A stretch of 64,000 nt of DNA. Origin: Bacteroidia bacterium (lineage in GTDB: Bacteria > Bacteroidota > Bacteroidia > NS11-12g > UBA9320). The stretch covers positions 1 to 64,000 of the forward strand of contig JADLGN010000040.1 in assembly GCA_020849295.1 (NCBI GenBank). The letters run 5' to 3'. The first letter of the stretch is position 1; every line of letters starts with the position of its first letter. The translations under genes and the position numbers were made by a program. The notes beneath the pieces are model-generated. The model did not search any database and was not told the DNA's origin. It saw nothing but the letters and a program-made list of their open reading frames with translations. Of the stretch, positions 10,611-20,164 are shown piece after piece.

Positions 10611-11384
10611 ATGAAGATAAAAATTCTAAATATATTATCTGTTTTAATTGTATTGGTTTTGTTATCTTTTGATGTGATAAATACAGATGAAGAATTTAAA
10701 AGATTTCAAATGTCAAACTCAAGAGTTACAAATGCATTTAATGAAAAAATTGATTCAATTGACAATATCTTACTCAAAAACAATTTGAGTATGAATAATT
10801 ATGAAATTTTTCTTAGAGTTTTTAAGCAAGAAAATACTATTGAGCTTTGGGCTAAAAACAAGCAAACAGATACTTTTACCTTAATTAATAATTATAAAAT
10901 ATGTATTACTTCAGGGTTTTTAGGACCAAAAAGAATGCAAGGAGATAAACAAATTCCTGAAGGAGTATATTATATCAATGAATTTAACCCAAATAGTAAT
11001 TACCATTTATCTTTAGGTATTAATTATCCAAATAAGTCTGACAGTATTTTAGGAAAAAAAAATAAACTTGGAGGCGAAATTTATATACATGGCGGATGCC
11101 AGTCAGTAGGATGTGTGCCTGTAACTACAAATAAAATTAAGGAAATTTATATTTTTGCTCTTCAAGCAAGATATTATGGGCAAAAGAAAATCCCTGTTCA
11201 TATTTTCCCTTGCAAATTAAATAATACAAATTTTGAAGAAATATCTCTGTGTTATAATTCTACTGAAAATACTAAAATATGGAGCCAATTGAAATTATTG
11301 TATAATTTGTTTAACAAAAACCACTCTATACCATCAACACATATTGATAGTAAAGGAAATTACAGTTTTTATTACAGCAAATAA
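10611..11384 (+). CDS. YafK-like L,D-transpeptidase family protein
   Basis: N-terminal signal; GPKRMQGDKQIPEGVYYINEFNPNSNYHLSLGINYPN...IYIHGGCQSVGCVPV catalytic motif. Confidence 0.88.
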   Translation: MKIKILNILSVLIVLVLLSFDVINTDEEFKRFQMSNSRVTNAFNEKIDSIDNILLKNNLSMNNYEIFLRVFKQENTIELWAKNKQTDTFTLINNYKICITSGFLGPKRMQGDKQIPEGVYYINEFNPNSNYHLSLGINYPNKSDSILGKKNKLGGEIYIHGGCQSVGCVPVTTNKIKEIYIFALQARYYGQKKIPVHIFPCKLNNTNFEEISLCYNSTENTKIWSQLKLLYNLFNKNHSIPSTHIDSKGNYSFYYSK

Positions 11385-13946
11385 TTATTTTGATATAAAA
11401 CTTAATTTACTGTTGAGCAATATTCCACCTTTACTTATTGTAATGATATAAATTCCATCTGGCAAATTCAAATTGCTGATTGTATTGTGAGTTTTTTCGC
11501 CTTTTGTAGCATACAATATTTTACCTGTTGTTTCTGATATATATATATCGCAATTAAGAAATTCATCTTGTATATCAATATTTAATATATCAAATGTAGG
11601 CTGTGGATAAAGCTTAATATAGTTATTAAATAAATTTTTTCTGATAGATAAAGGTATTGATACTGTAGAAGTGTCGTATTTTATACAGCCAAAAACATCA
11701 GTAACAGTAAGTTTTACAATGGCACTTGTTAGGCCTGAGCTATTATAATCATGAATTGGATTTTTAATAGTATCGGTTTCACCATCACCAAAATCCCATA
11801 AATATTTTGTATCAATACTATTTTCTAAAGGTGTAAAAGATATTTTTTTACCTGATGTATTTTGATAAGTAAACTTGGCAGTTGGCAGGGGTTTTACACC
11901 TATTTTAATTTTATTACTTTTTTCAGAACAAACACCATTTTTTACAACAACCCATACAGAATCAAGATTTTTTGGAGTTGAATATTCCATTATATTATTA
12001 GTGCCTTTTTTTACTGAAATATCGTTTATAAAAAAATCATATTCTGATAACCCTGATGGTACAACATTGAAATTTGCAGGAAAACCTTCACAAAATACAT
12101 TTTGGCTACTGTTTGAACTGAATGTGATGTTTGGTTTGTCCCAAACTTTTACTACTGCATTTTTGTTTATTGTTGGGCAACTTAAATTATTACTGTCTGT
12201 CAATACAATTTTATATGTCTGGCTAAAATCTGAAGTAATTTTAAAAACCGTATCTTTAAACTGTTTTCCGTTGTTTACACTTATTGAATAATGTTTTGTA
12301 TTAAGTTTTTTAATACTAAAATTAATATCATCTCCTTTGCATACTTCGTTATTGTATTCAATTTCGTAAGAAACAGGGCTGCAAGGAATAGAACCACATA
12401 AAGTTTTTGCAATGGGACTTTGGTAACAAGGAAATTTATCAATTGCTTTTACCCAAACCTGCACATCAGTATTAGATGGAAAACTAAGTACAGCATGAGA
12501 CAAGCCATATATGCCGCTACTTGGAGTTTTCCATGTTTTGCCTGTATCTATACTTATTTCATAGCCTTTTGCATTTACTATCGAATCCCATGTTATAAGA
12601 AAACTTGCAACGGTTTTGTCAGTACATTTAACTGTTGGCATTTTAATTTGATTTTTTACAATAAAATCAAATTTGTTACTTGGTTTTGTAATACAATTAT
12701 TAGAATCTTTCCCTCTTGCATACAATTGTGTGGATGTACTTAAATTAAATGTTTGCGGATTATTTGTAGTTTTTTGAAAAATACTTCCACCTGAGTAATA
12801 CAATATTGAATCAAATGTAGTAGAACCGCTTGCAGTAATTTTTATAGGATATTCAAAACAAACTGTATCATTTGTATTATCTCTTGATATTGAAATGTTA
12901 TGAGTGGGGAATTTTATAATTTTTATAGGACCAGCCGTATTAGTACAATTTTTATTGTCTTTAATTGTAACGTAATAATTGCCCGAATCTTTTGCCCAAA
13001 TTGATTGAGAAACAAATCCTCCCGGAGACCAGGTGTACTGGTAATTTGCATTATAAGTTGCTACTAAGTTTACAGAATCTCCATTGCACAATTTATATGA
13101 TGATGCCCCTGAAATTGATAAAGATGGTTTTGTTTTTACAACAATTTTTAAAGAATCAGCAATTGAAGAGCCTTTTGAGTTTTTGCTTGTAAGTATTGCC
13201 CAATATGTACCTGGGTTATTGTATTTTACTACAGGGTTTTGTGATGTGGAACTTGATGGAGTTGCTCCTGTAATTGACCAAGTCCATGAAGTAGCAGAAT
13301 TAGTAGAGTTTCCATTCAATGTAATACTTGTTCCGGCACAGGTTACAGAATCTTTGCATGAAGCATTAGCGACCGGCAATAGTGATGATGGTGTTAAGGA
13401 ATATGTTTTAGCATAAACATTATCTCCTGATGAGCTATTGTCTCCATTTGAAGCCAATACACAAAAATAAAATTTTAAATTTCCGGCATTTTTAGATGGG
13501 GCTTTCCATGTAAAAGACCAATCAGTTGAATTTGTCCCTGTTGAAGATGTTCCTGAACTTGTATGTAAAACATACTCTCTTGACAATGATGAGGAAGAAC
13601 TTTTTTGAACTCTTCCTGAAGCACTTAAGGTACCAGCTTTTTTATTATTGGCATCAAGTACAGTTGCTTCAAAACCCCATTTTGAAATTCCCGATTGCGA
13701 GTGTGAAATTTTAATTGTATATGTGGAGTCAGGGATATAGCCATTTCCTGTAAAATTAGATGTAAGTGAAATGTTATTCCAATTTGAACCAGAAGTTATT
13801 AATGAACCACTATGGCAACTTGTGCAGTTTGATTCGCTTGGGGCATTTGTAGTTTCTACAGGTGGACCATACGGATATGTCATAGAATAATATGTAATCA
13901 TTGACAGAATTATTGTAAATACTATTATCGCTGTTTTTCTTATCAT
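11385..13946 (-). CDS. Large T9SS cargo protein: choice-of-anchor V-like N-terminal domain with CxxCH, Ig-like/PKD repeats, type A sorting domain
   Basis: SNCTSCHSGSLITSGSNWNNISLTSNFTG...; PKD YLWDFGDGETDTIKNPIHDY; C-term KLYPQPTFDILNIDIQ...LPDGIYIITISKGGILLNSKLSFISK. Confidence 0.85.
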   Translation of the reverse strand: MIRKTAIIVFTIILSMITYYSMTYPYGPPVETTNAPSESNCTSCHSGSLITSGSNWNNISLTSNFTGNGYIPDSTYTIKISHSQSGISKWGFEATVLDANNKKAGTLSASGRVQKSSSSSLSREYVLHTSSGTSSTGTNSTDWSFTWKAPSKNAGNLKFYFCVLASNGDNSSSGDNVYAKTYSLTPSSLLPVANASCKDSVTCAGTSITLNGNSTNSATSWTWSITGATPSSSTSQNPVVKYNNPGTYWAILTSKNSKGSSIADSLKIVVKTKPSLSISGASSYKLCNGDSVNLVATYNANYQYTWSPGGFVSQSIWAKDSGNYYVTIKDNKNCTNTAGPIKIIKFPTHNISISRDNTNDTVCFEYPIKITASGSTTFDSILYYSGGSIFQKTTNNPQTFNLSTSTQLYARGKDSNNCITKPSNKFDFIVKNQIKMPTVKCTDKTVASFLITWDSIVNAKGYEISIDTGKTWKTPSSGIYGLSHAVLSFPSNTDVQVWVKAIDKFPCYQSPIAKTLCGSIPCSPVSYEIEYNNEVCKGDDINFSIKKLNTKHYSISVNNGKQFKDTVFKITSDFSQTYKIVLTDSNNLSCPTINKNAVVKVWDKPNITFSSNSSQNVFCEGFPANFNVVPSGLSEYDFFINDISVKKGTNNIMEYSTPKNLDSVWVVVKNGVCSEKSNKIKIGVKPLPTAKFTYQNTSGKKISFTPLENSIDTKYLWDFGDGETDTIKNPIHDYNSSGLTSAIVKLTVTDVFGCIKYDTSTVSIPLSIRKNLFNNYIKLYPQPTFDILNIDIQDEFLNCDIYISETTGKILYATKGEKTHNTISNLNLPDGIYIITISKGGILLNSKLSFISK

Positions 13947-13978
13947 TATATTATAATTATGGTATTTTTTGAATGCTG

Positions 13979-14010
13979 CAAAATTATTTTTTTTAAAAAA
14001 AATTAATCAA
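13979..14010 (-). promoter_or_regulatory. Putative promoter TTG-N21-TAATTTTG of the 11385-13946 gene
   Basis: Minus strand TAATTTTG followed by CAGC, TTG 21 nt upstream. Confidence 0.5.
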
Positions 14011-14153
14011 CAAAGTTTCTAACAATTGAGGTTTGTTTTTTGTTTTAAAACTGCATTGGCAAAGGGATTGAACCAAGTCATATTTATTTAAAAATTACAT
14101 TAAACAAACATTTAGTCGGTTTTTTTACATACAATCAACCAATAATAAACAAC

Positions 14154-14732
14154 TCAATAATTATTTGATTTTTTTCTAATTCTGCTCAAGCTTTCGGGAG
14201 CTATACCAAGATAAGATGCAATAGTTTTGAGAGGAACACGATTTGCAATCAAGGGATATTTTTTTATATAATTTCTATATCTTACTTCGGCGGTATTACT
14301 CATTATACTATTTAGCCTTTGTTGGTTAGCTATATAATTTTTTTCTAATAAAATCCTCATGTATCGTTCAAATTGAGGCACTTTATTAAAAATTTTATCT
14401 CTTCCTGACATATCCATTATAAGCACTTCCGATTCTTCAATTGCTTCAATATTGTAAGCAGCAGCCTCACCTGTAAGAAAGCTGAACATATCTGCCACCC
14501 ACCATCCTTCAATTGATATTTGGTAGATTATTTCGTTTCCATTGTTATCAATTGTATATGTTTTTAAACAACCCTGATTTACAAAACCTGTATGGTATGC
14601 AATATTACCTTCGTGAAGAAAAAATTGCCTTCGTTTTAGTTTTTTTAAACTAAAATTTTCTTTAAAAACAATTTTCTCTTCATCATTAATATTTATGATT
14701 TTTGATAAGTTTTCAAAAAAATAATCTGTCAT
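14154..14732 (-). CDS. Crp/Fnr family transcriptional regulator
   Basis: cNMP-binding fold (RRQFFLHEGNIAYHTGFVNQGCLKTYTIDNNGNEIIYQI) and HTH VPLKTIASYLGIAPESLSRIRKK. Confidence 0.88.
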   Translation of the reverse strand: MTDYFFENLSKIININDEEKIVFKENFSLKKLKRRQFFLHEGNIAYHTGFVNQGCLKTYTIDNNGNEIIYQISIEGWWVADMFSFLTGEAAAYNIEAIEESEVLIMDMSGRDKIFNKVPQFERYMRILLEKNYIANQQRLNSIMSNTAEVRYRNYIKKYPLIANRVPLKTIASYLGIAPESLSRIRKKSNNY

Positions 14733-14741
14733 TTTGTGTGA

Positions 14742-14790
14742 TTGGTTTTTTAATAAATAAAAATAAAAATTATAATTTTAAAAAAACCAA
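14742..14790 (-). terminator. Inverted repeat between rplY and the Crp/Fnr gene (possible weak terminator/processing hairpin)
   Basis: TTGGTTTTTT ... AAAAAACCAA arms around a ~29-nt AT-rich loop. Confidence 0.35.
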
Positions 14791-14812
14791 CTCAAAACAG
14801 AGTTAGATTAAA

Positions 14813-15391
14813 TTATTTACTTTCAGCAGCAGCTTCGTTACTCATACTTGCTCTTGTTACAGCACAAGTAACAACTGTATTTGCTTTTGCATCCATCAAT
14901 TCAATGCCGTCAATACTGATATCGCTTACTCTTATATTTTGACCAATTTCAAGGGTATCAATATTTACAGAAATAGAATCAGGCATGTTTTTAATCAAAC
15001 CTTTTACAAGAAGTTTTTTAATTTTAAGATTAATTTTACCACCTGCTCTAACTCCCGGTGCATTTCCTGTAAGACTAACAGGTATGCTTAAAGTAACCGG
15101 TTTGTCATGTGATACCATCATAAAATCAGCATGAAGTATGGTTTCATTTACCGGATGAAATTGAATATCCTGCAATTTTGCAAGATATTTTTCATTTTCA
15201 ATATTCAGATAAACCAAATAAGTATTAGGTGTATAAATCAGATTTTTAAAGTCAAATTCGTAAATACTGAAATTTTTACAGATATTATTTCCATAAACTA
15301 CACATGGCACTTTGCCTTCATTTCTTAATGATTTACTTGATTTTTTCCCTAAGTCATTTCTAACTTCTCCTTTTAAAACAATAGTTTTCAT
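14813..15391 (-). CDS. rplY: 50S ribosomal protein L25/CTC-type
   Basis: LKGEVRNDLGKKSSKSLRNEGKVPCVVYG...ILHADFMMV...NAPGVRAGGKINL. Confidence 0.95.
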   Translation of the reverse strand: MKTIVLKGEVRNDLGKKSSKSLRNEGKVPCVVYGNNICKNFSIYEFDFKNLIYTPNTYLVYLNIENEKYLAKLQDIQFHPVNETILHADFMMVSHDKPVTLSIPVSLTGNAPGVRAGGKINLKIKKLLVKGLIKNMPDSISVNIDTLEIGQNIRVSDISIDGIELMDAKANTVVTCAVTRASMSNEAAAESK

Positions 15392-15409
15392 TTATTTATT
15401 TATTTATTA

Positions 15410-16384
15410 TTATATTTTTAATTTATGCTGAAAAACTTGTTCAATGCTGAACAAGGAACTTATTGATGCATTGTCGCAAATATTTCTTATTGCATTTGCA
15501 AAAAGAGGCGATGCAGGTAAAGTTCTTATTTTGGTGCTTAATCCTTCTTTTATAGGTATAGTATCTGTTACAGCTATTTCTGTCATAACAGAATTTTCAA
15601 TATTTTCATAAGCCTTGCCAGACAATACAGGATGAGTACAAACGGCTCTTACAGAATTTGCACCTTTTTCTTTTAATAGCATTGCAGCTTTGCATAGTGT
15701 ATTTGCAGTATCGCAGATATCGTCAACTAAAACTACATCGTATCCTTCTACATCACCAATTATAGTCATGGAAGCTACTTCGTTGGCTATTTTTCTTTCT
15801 TTATCACAAATTACCATTTCTACGTTTAGTGCCTGAGCATAAAACCTAACTCTCTTTGAAGCCCCTACATCAGGCGCAGCTACCTTTAATTTTTTTAATT
15901 TTAAACTTTGAATATATGGTATGAAAATTACCGAAGAATCAAGATGGTCAACAGGAATATTAAAAAATCCTTGAATCTGAGGTGCATGTAAGTCCATTGT
16001 AATTACTCTGTCAGCTCCAACAGCACTAAGAATATCTGCAATCATTTTTGCAGCAATCGGTACTCGTGGTTTGTCTTTTCTGTCTTGTCTTGCAAGACCG
16101 TAGTATGGAATTACAGCAACAATTTTGTGTGCAGAAGCTCTTTTTGCAGCATCTATCATAAGACACAATTCCATAAAATTATCTTGAGGTGGAAATGTAG
16201 ATTGAATTATAAAAATATCACAACCTCTTACTGATTCATTTATGCTTGGTTGAAATTCTCCGTCACTGTATTGAGAGCAAGTTGAATCTCCTAACGGTTG
16301 GCCAAAGTCTGAAGCAATTTTCTCAGATAAATATCTGGAAGTCCTTCCCGTAAAGAATTTTACTTTTTCGAATTTATTTTTCAT
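15410..16384 (-). CDS. prs: Ribose-phosphate pyrophosphokinase
   Basis: FTGRTSRYLSEKIASDFGQPLG...YSDGEFQPSINESVRG...DRVITMDLHAPQIQGFF...VVLVDDICDTANTLCKAA. Confidence 0.97.
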   Translation of the reverse strand: MKNKFEKVKFFTGRTSRYLSEKIASDFGQPLGDSTCSQYSDGEFQPSINESVRGCDIFIIQSTFPPQDNFMELCLMIDAAKRASAHKIVAVIPYYGLARQDRKDKPRVPIAAKMIADILSAVGADRVITMDLHAPQIQGFFNIPVDHLDSSVIFIPYIQSLKLKKLKVAAPDVGASKRVRFYAQALNVEMVICDKERKIANEVASMTIIGDVEGYDVVLVDDICDTANTLCKAAMLLKEKGANSVRAVCTHPVLSGKAYENIENSVMTEIAVTDTIPIKEGLSTKIRTLPASPLFANAIRNICDNASISSLFSIEQVFQHKLKI

Positions 16385-16434
16385 CGTGTTTTACTTTCGT
16401 CTTAGTGTAAAAAGACTATCATAAACTTATTTAG

Positions 16435-16507
16435 TTGTCCGACTAGGGGTCGAACCTAGACTCTTCTGGACCAAAACCAGACGTGTTGCCAGTTACACTA
16501 TCGGACA
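16435..16507 (-). tRNA. tRNA-Gln (anticodon TTG)
   Basis: Minus strand TGTCCGA TA GTGT..ACAC G TCTGG TTTTGGT CCAGA AGAGT CTAGG TTCGACC CCTAG TCGGACA A; complete cloverleaf, all stems paired. Confidence 0.95.
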
Positions 16508-16570
16508 ATAAGGCCGCAAAAATATTATAAATTTATTAATTCCTGAATTTTATTTATATTTTTTTTTAAT

Positions 16571-19255
16571 TTAATTAATGTTGATTTTAATACCCGTATT
16601 TATTTGCCTGAATCCTGAAGGTATAATACCTGATGATACCCTGTGTAATCTTGAAGCTTCATAAATTTCATTAGTCAAATTTTTACAATCAATAAATATT
16701 GAAGAGTTTCTTAAGGTTTTATTTTTTGAATTAATAAAAATATAATTTGCATTAAGATCAATTGTACTGTAGTTTTCAAGCATGCCTATCGCACCTTCAG
16801 AAGTTTCGTTTTTTAGATTAAAATAATCAGTATATTGAGAAGATACGTAATTATAAGAAAGCAAAATAGAAAGCCCTGCATATTTATAATTTACAGAAAA
16901 ATTTATTATTGCTTTTGGCACGTAAGGCAATGTTTTACTCTTTAGTTTGTCATTCTCAAAAACATAGTCAATTTTTTTAATATTATTAAATTCACTTGTG
17001 TTAATATTTCTAAAAATAATACTGTCGGTATTTTTTGATGAATTTATATAAACATTATACCCGTTTCTTTCTTGATTAATTTTTTCAATTATTTCATTTT
17101 TTGTGTTTTGATTGTGTTTTGCTTTTAAAATATCGGAATCAGTAAGTATTCCGTCTATAATTCTACTATTCATAAATGTACCGGCAAAATTGACTGATAA
17201 ATCGTGTTTTTTCAAAGAAAGAAATTTCCCTAAATTAAATGAAACAGAGTTTTCAAAGCCATTAATATTTACTTTACCTAGAGTTTGAAAAGCTTCATTT
17301 CTACCCGCAGAGTAATAATTTGATATAGTATTGTTGAAAAATACAATTTGAAAAGATAATTTATTATTTTGCAAACAGCCTCTTGTACCTATTTCATAAT
17401 TTATGCTTTTTTCGGGATTTCTATTTATTTCGTCACTTGAATTAGCTTTTTTTACAACATCATTTTCTACTTTCATAAAACCAACATCTGATGTTGGTGC
17501 ATTATATCCGGAATATATTCCTCCAATAAAGTTTATAGTTTGCAATTGATTTTTTATTAAACTATAATTTATGCTTATTCCAGGTGTAAAACTATTGTAA
17601 GTGTTTTTTAAACTTCCAAAATATTTAGAACCATCATTTTTCGTATTTTTTGAAATTGCAAGTCTGTCAAAAGAAAACATAGTTACACTTTCAAACCTAA
17701 CGTGAGGTGTAATTGAAAATAATAAATACTCAAATTTATTTCTTAAATATATTGAATTAGCTGACAACTCATAATAATTGTCTTTGTCTAGAATACCACT
17801 TCGTGAAAATCTTGATGAATCATTTTTTATTTCTATATTATCAAAAAACTCAAAATGATTACGTAAAATTATTTCAGTTTCTGATTTTATTTTTTTAATT
17901 TTAAAATCTTTTTTAATACTTTCTTGCAATCCTAATACTTTGAAAACTCTATTTCTGGCACGGGTTTGCTCTTTGCCTGAAACCAATTTGCCAACTCTGA
18001 TATAGTCATCATCACCAAACAATAAATTATTTAAATAAGAGTATTTTTGTTGATATATATTCTCTCCAACATAAGATTTTAAACTACTTGCTTTAATCAA
18101 GGTATTTTCTTGCCGCCACCAGTCTCTTTGAAATTGAGAAGCATAAACTTTTGTAGAGAAAATATACCCACAGTTATTTCTATAATTATATATCAAATCA
18201 ACCGCATACCGCTTTGACATCAAATCATCTGCATCAAATGGGTTTTGGGTTGCATCGTTTCTAAAAGTAAAAGGAGTGAGAGCCGAATAAGATGCTTTTG
18301 ATTTTTCATTATTAAAATTTAGTTTTAAATAAAAAGAAGACTTTTTACTTACTTCAGAATACAATTTGGCAGTAAAATTAAAAATATTTGTTGAAGTGTT
18401 TTGTATATACCCGTCAAAGCTTTTATTAAGAATTTGTATTTCAGCACCTATATTATTCCATGTGCCGCCGTAAGTTATAAAATTTGATAAATAATTATAA
18501 GTGCCACTACTTAAATTTAAAGAAAGAGTAGGAGTAATAGGAGGTTTTTTAGTGATATAATTTATTGCGCCATACATTGTATTTGTGCCAAAAGCAATAA
18601 TATCACTGCCTTTTATAATTTCTACAGCATCAATTCTGTCACTCGGCGGATTATAATAGGCTTCAGGAGCTAAATATGGTGCAGGAGCTATTGGAGTACC
18701 ATCTTCCATTAGCAAAATATTTACTGACCTTCGAGGGTATGAACCTCTAATGCCTGCATTTAGTCTGTTTGAAATACCCATATCTCCTGAAATATTAATG
18801 CCTGGTGCGTATTTTAAAATTTCTTCAGTTCCTATTGCTCTTATATTTTTTACAAGTTTTGGTGATAAACTTACATTACTTCCTTCATAATTTCTGTTAT
18901 AAAGTTCAGGATTGCCATAAATAGTTATTTCTTTTATTCTGATAGATTTTTCTTCTAAAAAAATATCGTTGAATGTTAATAACGTTTGATTAATATTTAA
19001 ATGAAATTTTTTTTCATAATCATCAAATCCAATGTAGTAAATTTTCAAATTATGATAGCCTGTATCAACATTTTTAAATATAAAATTTCCTTTAATATCA
19101 GAAAACGTAATAAACTTGTTGTCTAATGATATTTTAGCAAATTCAAGCAATTCGTTATTAGATTTCAGCCTTACCACACCAGTTATTACGGCATTTTGTG
19201 CAATACAAATTTTACTTATGTATATAACAAATAAAATAATAAAATATCTTCTCAT
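16571..19255 (-). CDS. TonB-dependent receptor (FecA-like) with carboxypeptidase-regulatory-like N-terminal domain
   Basis: ITGVVRLKSNNELLEFAKISLDN...; plug IRGSYPRRSVNILLMEDGTPIAPAPYLAPEAYYNPPSDRIDAVEIIKGSD; barrel C-terminus. Confidence 0.9.
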   Translation of the reverse strand: MRRYFIILFVIYISKICIAQNAVITGVVRLKSNNELLEFAKISLDNKFITFSDIKGNFIFKNVDTGYHNLKIYYIGFDDYEKKFHLNINQTLLTFNDIFLEEKSIRIKEITIYGNPELYNRNYEGSNVSLSPKLVKNIRAIGTEEILKYAPGINISGDMGISNRLNAGIRGSYPRRSVNILLMEDGTPIAPAPYLAPEAYYNPPSDRIDAVEIIKGSDIIAFGTNTMYGAINYITKKPPITPTLSLNLSSGTYNYLSNFITYGGTWNNIGAEIQILNKSFDGYIQNTSTNIFNFTAKLYSEVSKKSSFYLKLNFNNEKSKASYSALTPFTFRNDATQNPFDADDLMSKRYAVDLIYNYRNNCGYIFSTKVYASQFQRDWWRQENTLIKASSLKSYVGENIYQQKYSYLNNLLFGDDDYIRVGKLVSGKEQTRARNRVFKVLGLQESIKKDFKIKKIKSETEIILRNHFEFFDNIEIKNDSSRFSRSGILDKDNYYELSANSIYLRNKFEYLLFSITPHVRFESVTMFSFDRLAISKNTKNDGSKYFGSLKNTYNSFTPGISINYSLIKNQLQTINFIGGIYSGYNAPTSDVGFMKVENDVVKKANSSDEINRNPEKSINYEIGTRGCLQNNKLSFQIVFFNNTISNYYSAGRNEAFQTLGKVNINGFENSVSFNLGKFLSLKKHDLSVNFAGTFMNSRIIDGILTDSDILKAKHNQNTKNEIIEKINQERNGYNVYINSSKNTDSIIFRNINTSEFNNIKKIDYVFENDKLKSKTLPYVPKAIINFSVNYKYAGLSILLSYNYVSSQYTDYFNLKNETSEGAIGMLENYSTIDLNANYIFINSKNKTLRNSSIFIDCKNLTNEIYEASRLHRVSSGIIPSGFRQINTGIKININ

Positions 19256-19498
19256 TATAATTTAGAACGGTTATAAATAGTGCTACAAAAGTATTATTTA
19301 GAATGAATATAAATTGAGTCTTTTGAATGATTTAAGTCAATATTAATAATAATACAATTGATTTGATTTTTTAAATAAAGAAAATTAGAAAGTTAGCTAA
19401 AATCTAAGTAGAAAAAAAAATTTAATAATTTTAGAAAATGAGTTGTTTTTTTTTAAAATTCTTAATAAAAAAAAGGATGTGAGTTTGAAAATCAGTAA

Positions 19499-19518
19499 AA
19501 CATGATTTTTCTCATGTT
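19499..19518. promoter_or_regulatory. Palindromic operator AACATGA-N6-TCATGTT (CRP-like half-site geometry) upstream of the nar block
   Basis: Perfect 7-bp arms, 6-nt spacer; centre ~41.5 nt before the TSS inferred from TAATTTTG at 19538-19545. Confidence 0.5.
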
Positions 19519-19545
19519 GCTATAATATATGTAAATATAATTTTG
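19517..19545 (+). promoter_or_regulatory. Putative promoter (TTG-N18-TAATTTTG) of the nar operon
   Basis: TTG at 19517-19519, TAATTTTG at 19538-19545, 27 nt before the ATG at 19573. Confidence 0.5.
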
Positions 19546-19572
19546 CCTCAAAATATAATCAGAATAATAAAA

Positions 19573-20145
19573 ATGAAACCAAAAATCAGCTCAGTTTTTT
19601 TATCAGCAATATTCTTATTTACAATAAGTAATAAAAGTATTGCTCAAAGTTCTGGCGAAGATGCCTTTAAGCAAACTTGTGCAGCATGCCATACGGTAGG
19701 TGGCGGTAAATTAGTAGGTCCAGATTTGAAAAATACAAATCAAAGGCATTCAGAAGAATGGTTGATTAAATTTATTAAATCATCTCAAACAGTAGTTAAA
19801 AGCGGCGATAAGTATGCAGATTCAATATTTAATGCTTTTGGTAAAACAATAATGCCAGATCAAGCATTGGATGATTCAAAAATAAAAGATATAATAGCTT
19901 ATATTGCAGATAAAAGTGCTGGAAAAACTACTGCATCAGCAACTTCAGCAGTTAACCCTGATGCTGCTGCTACTGCAACAACAGATGGTTCAAAAAGTAC
20001 AGATTCATTATATACAACTACTAATATTATTTTATTTGGAATTATAGTGTTTCTAATGATTGTGATAATATTCTTGTCAAGAGTAATTAAGAAATTATCA
20101 AATCAGTTAATGGATTTTTACAGCAGTGATAAATCGTTTTACTAA
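19573..20145 (+). CDS. Membrane-anchored monohaem cytochrome c
   Basis: ATG at 19573 gives signal peptide MKPKISSVFLSAIFLFTISNKSIAQ; CAACHT haem motif, GPDL, MPDQ methionine region; C-terminal TM. ORF-track start 19543 (TTG) overlaps the predicted promoter. Confidence 0.88.
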   Translation: MKPKISSVFLSAIFLFTISNKSIAQSSGEDAFKQTCAACHTVGGGKLVGPDLKNTNQRHSEEWLIKFIKSSQTVVKSGDKYADSIFNAFGKTIMPDQALDDSKIKDIIAYIADKSAGKTTASATSAVNPDAAATATTDGSKSTDSLYTTTNIILFGIIVFLMIVIIFLSRVIKKLSNQLMDFYSSDKSFY

Positions 20146-20164
20146 GAATTAAAAAAAATAAAAT

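Noticed and set aside
11875-13714. Series of plus-strand ORFs (138, 107, 66, 110, 62 aa)
   Set aside because: All antisense to the large T9SS cargo gene, which has full domain support.
19256-19498. A/T homopolymer-rich intergenic stretch considered as a riboswitch or small RNA
   Set aside because: No conserved aptamer-like stems recognisable by eye; only the palindrome at 19499-19518 is convincing.
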